From positions 1-64,000 of the forward strand of contig NZ_JAFIDN010000006.1 in the NCBI RefSeq assembly GCF_017921895.1: DNA of 64,000 bases, in the 5' to 3' direction. The notes under the pieces are model-generated. The model searched no databases, had not been told where the DNA came from, and saw only the letters and a list, made by a program, of their open reading frames with translations. Shown here piece by piece: positions 61,766 through 64,000 of the stretch; the stretch's first letter is position 1; every line of letters starts with the position of its first letter. Source of the stretch: Natronogracilivirga saccharolytica (GTDB lineage Bacteria; Bacteroidota; Rhodothermia; Balneolales; Natronogracilivirgulaceae). A program made the translations under genes and the position numbers.

Positions 61766-62836
61766 TTATTCTACAATGCGCACTTCGCTTCCGCTTTCTA
61801 CACGGCCGGCCCCCTCCTGTATCACCTGGTCACCTTCATTCAGGCCGTCCCTTATCTGAAGCATCTCTTCCATTCGGTCACCTGTCTGTACATCTGCTCT
61901 TTCTGCTGTGCCGTCGTTTACGCGGTATACATAACGTGTCTGATTGCCCGGCTCCCTGTGGACCGCCGCCGCAGGCAAAAACAGATCCTCCCGTTCATCC
62001 ATATCCATCCGTACCCTGGCAAACATGCCCGGACTCAGACGGTGATCCGGATTATCAATGCGGATTTCCACACGAAATGTCCGGCTGACCGGATCCACTG
62101 TCGGACCAATGAAATCAACTTCTCCCTCAAATGTCTCTCCGGGATAAGTGTCAGGCATCACATCCACTTCCATTCCATAATAAATCAGAGGGAAATACCG
62201 CTCTGAAATATTGATTGTCACCTTGACCGGATCCACGGTCATCAGTGTCATCAGTGAAGGCCGCTCTCCGCCGGGTGAAAACTGTTCTCCTTCGACAAAG
62301 TATTTATCTGTTATCACGCCGTCGATGGGCGCCCGCAGGTCCGTGTCTTCCCTGAGCTGTTCGTAGGAACTTTTGGCATTGTCATACTGCGCCTGTGCCT
62401 GCTCAAGCTGCTGTCCTGAGACTGCTCCTGCTTCCGCCAGGTTTTCCAGTCTTCTTACTTCATTGCAGGCAGTATTCATCTGCACTTCCGCCTGGTTCAG
62501 ATTGCTGCGATCCATCTCGGCCAGAAGATCGCCCTTTTGCACCTTGTCGCCCTCCCTGGCATGAATGGATAAAATCCGCGTACCCGCTGCACCTGAGATA
62601 AATGCGTATTCCCACTGTTCGATGTTTCCGGGATACGTGCGTGTGAGGTGCCAGCTTTCACGATTAACACGGACCGTGCGGACAGGAACTGCTTCATCTT
62701 CTTCGGTCTCGTATAATACGGTGGATTCATTTTCCTGATTGTTATTCTGATAAAAAATGAATCCGGCCGCTATAAGTACAGCTGTAATAATCAGTGCTGC
62801 TCCAATTTCTTTCTTTTTATTTGTTCTTTTTTCCAT
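61766..62836 (-). CDS. RND efflux periplasmic adaptor (membrane fusion protein)
   Basis: 356 aa. N-terminal membrane anchor about 12-30, then a split lipoyl/barrel-sandwich domain (ILSIHAREGDKVQKGDLLAEM and LRAPIDGVITDKYFVEGE), an alpha-hairpin between (NQAEVQMNTACNEVRRLE), a beta-barrel domain and a membrane-proximal domain. It bridges the RND pump to TolC. It lies 60 bp upstream of the pump gene and 42 bp downstream of the TolC-type gene. Confidence 0.94.
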   Translation of the reverse strand: MEKRTNKKKEIGAALIITAVLIAAGFIFYQNNNQENESTVLYETEEDEAVPVRTVRVNRESWHLTRTYPGNIEQWEYAFISGAAGTRILSIHAREGDKVQKGDLLAEMDRSNLNQAEVQMNTACNEVRRLENLAEAGAVSGQQLEQAQAQYDNAKSSYEQLREDTDLRAPIDGVITDKYFVEGEQFSPGGERPSLMTLMTVDPVKVTINISERYFPLIYYGMEVDVMPDTYPGETFEGEVDFIGPTVDPVSRTFRVEIRIDNPDHRLSPGMFARVRMDMDEREDLFLPAAAVHREPGNQTRYVYRVNDGTAERADVQTGDRMEEMLQIRDGLNEGDQVIQEGAGRVESGSEVRIVE

Positions 62837-62878
62837 GACGCTTTGCTATGTAGAAATAATAGTAGTTCTTGTTAATTT

Positions 62879-64000
62879 TCAGTCTGTAGCATGCACACCC
62901 AGGATGCGTTCCAGTTCCAGGGTGGCGTTCATATAGTCAAACAGTGACTGCAGATAGTTCAGACGGGCTTCGGTGGTGGCGAGCTCGGCGTCATTGACCT
63001 CGATAAGCGTATGTGAACCGCTTTCGTAACCAACTCTTGCTATTTCGTAACCACGCTCGGCCATCTCCACATTGGCTTCCTGTGCTTCAATTGCAGCCCC
63101 TGCCTGTCTCATTTCGTCGAGGGCGTTCTGATAATCCACTTGCACAGATTCCTCTAAAAACTCCCTTTGTGACTCCTGCTGCTCAAGCTGCAGCTGCGAC
63201 TGCTGTCTCTGTAAACGCCGTTCAAAACCGGAAAATAGAGGTATACTGAGGTTTACCCCTACAAAAGTGGTCGAAACCCAATCGTAGTCAAACGGTTCAA
63301 ATGTGTTTCCCTGCGCCTGCTGGGTGTGTGACCCGATGAGAGACAGTGACGGTACATATGCCGCACGGTCCAGACTCAGTTGCGCTTCGGCAACCTCCAG
63401 CCGCGCATCTTGCTGCATAAGATCCGGGTTCGATGAAAAGTCCTGCGTCAGCAATTGATCCTGTCCGGATGCGCCCTTTTCAGAATAGAGCTTTTCCAGT
63501 GTCCCTTCCAGGGAAATATCCTGGTCAACCGGAATGGCAGTCAGCAGCTTCAGATAGTTCACTGCACCGGTGAACGCATTCTCAGCCTGCCGCACTTCGG
63601 GTTTCAGATTTTCAAGCTGAACACGTGTCCTGATTTCATCATATTCCGGTGCCACTTGTTCTTCTACCATCGATTTCACCAGCTCAAGATCCGTCTGACG
63701 CCTCTCTTTGCTGATTCTGAGCGCTTTCAGTGATTCTTCCGCCAGTTTTACATTCAGCCAGGCCTGTTGTACCTCCTCCTTCATTTCCTGGCGAGTTGCT
63801 TCCATCATCACCTCCGACATTGCCTCATTTGCTTTGGCCAGCGACACTCCCCTGATCACACTCTGGTTGTATATGGGCATGGACAACTGCGCACTGACAT
63901 CAAAGTTGTGATCTGTACCTGTTTCGAGGCGGTCACCAAGCGGGCTGTCCGGAGGCAGAAAGATAACCGGCAGATCTACGTAATTCTGATAGCTTCCCTC
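62879..64000 (-). CDS. TolC-type outer-membrane efflux protein, 5' end beyond the window
   Basis: Reading frame open from the right edge; 373 codons visible to the TGA at 62879-62881. Two OEP repeats of long coiled-coil helices and short barrel strands: an IYNQSVIRGVSLAKANEAM strand-helix turn, Gln/Glu-rich coils (LEQQESQREFLEESVQVDY), a second-repeat strand ISIPLFSGF-like (VGVNLSIPLFSGFERR), and a GSHTLIEVNDAELATTEARL end block. It is the first gene of the tripartite efflux operon. The missing N-terminus should hold the signal peptide. Confidence 0.93.
   Translation of the reverse strand, partial: EGSYQNYVDLPVIFLPPDSPLGDRLETGTDHNFDVSAQLSMPIYNQSVIRGVSLAKANEAMSEVMMEATRQEMKEEVQQAWLNVKLAEESLKALRISKERRQTDLELVKSMVEEQVAPEYDEIRTRVQLENLKPEVRQAENAFTGAVNYLKLLTAIPVDQDISLEGTLEKLYSEKGASGQDQLLTQDFSSNPDLMQQDARLEVAEAQLSLDRAAYVPSLSLIGSHTQQAQGNTFEPFDYDWVSTTFVGVNLSIPLFSGFERRLQRQQSQLQLEQQESQREFLEESVQVDYQNALDEMRQAGAAIEAQEANVEMAERGYEIARVGYESGSHTLIEVNDAELATTEARLNYLQSLFDYMNATLELERILGVHATD

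Overview
The window reads as chromosome of an FCB-group bacterium, most likely a Balneolota/Rhodothermota relative (the neighbourhood of Balneola, Rhodohalobacter and similar). The signs are a SusC/SusD outer-membrane pair, DUF4954, DUF4292, a type-2 isoleucyl-tRNA synthetase, a one-Cys DksA-like protein of the Bacteroidota type, a fused ribBA, and a few TTTG/TAnnTTTG promoter-like spacings. Most genes are GC-rich; the CRISPR-Cas locus at the left is visibly more AT-rich and may have been acquired. No tRNA, rRNA, transposase, integrase or phage gene was seen.

Layout. 1-6887: complete type II-C CRISPR-Cas locus. It has 27 repeats and 26 spacers, then cas2, cas1 and a compact cas9 (1125 aa) on the minus strand, and a divergent tracrRNA whose anti-repeat pairs with the repeat and fixes array transcription as left to right. 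7316-9592: soluble PAS histidine kinase with a receiver-like N-terminus that lacks the phospho-acceptor. 9652-12443: nagB and a DUF4954 left-handed beta-helix protein. 12588-19170: ADP-forming acyl-CoA synthetase, acyl carrier protein and a divergent thiolase-fadJ beta-oxidation pair. 19270-20892: yajC, ribBA. 21001-25754: sufU, then ileS, a DksA-like gene and lspA in one tight run. 25941-32605: envelope and housekeeping genes: a TPR lipoprotein, an LMW-PTP plus fructosamine-kinase pair, then TPR lipoprotein, DUF4292 lipoprotein, EnvC-like activator and a small membrane protein. 32780-34039: DUF819 membrane protein. 34360-39018: SusC/SusD. 39134-41917: secreted M14 peptidase. 42106-51199: addA and addB, divergent from polX. 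51341-53064: DUF1684 lipid/envelope-type protein and DoxX. 53193-58535: a four-gene co-directional cluster of a YdjM-like membrane protein, an amidohydrolase, a secreted protein of unknown function and a serine hydrolase; this is the best candidate for something undescribed. 58637-64000: RND efflux tripartite system, whose TolC gene runs off the right edge.

How it works together. The CRISPR locus has every part expected of an active II-C system (intact RuvC and HNH residues, Cas1, Cas2, tracrRNA, uniform repeats). Fatty-acid breakdown by thiolase-FadJ would yield acyl- or acetyl-CoA that the neighbouring ADP-forming synthetase could convert to acid plus ATP. The AddAB nuclease-helicase and PolX form a small DNA-repair block. 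Two chemical-resistance features stand out: the RND pump, and an IleS carrying the swapped GIHH form of the HIGH motif, a form reported to give very high mupirocin resistance.
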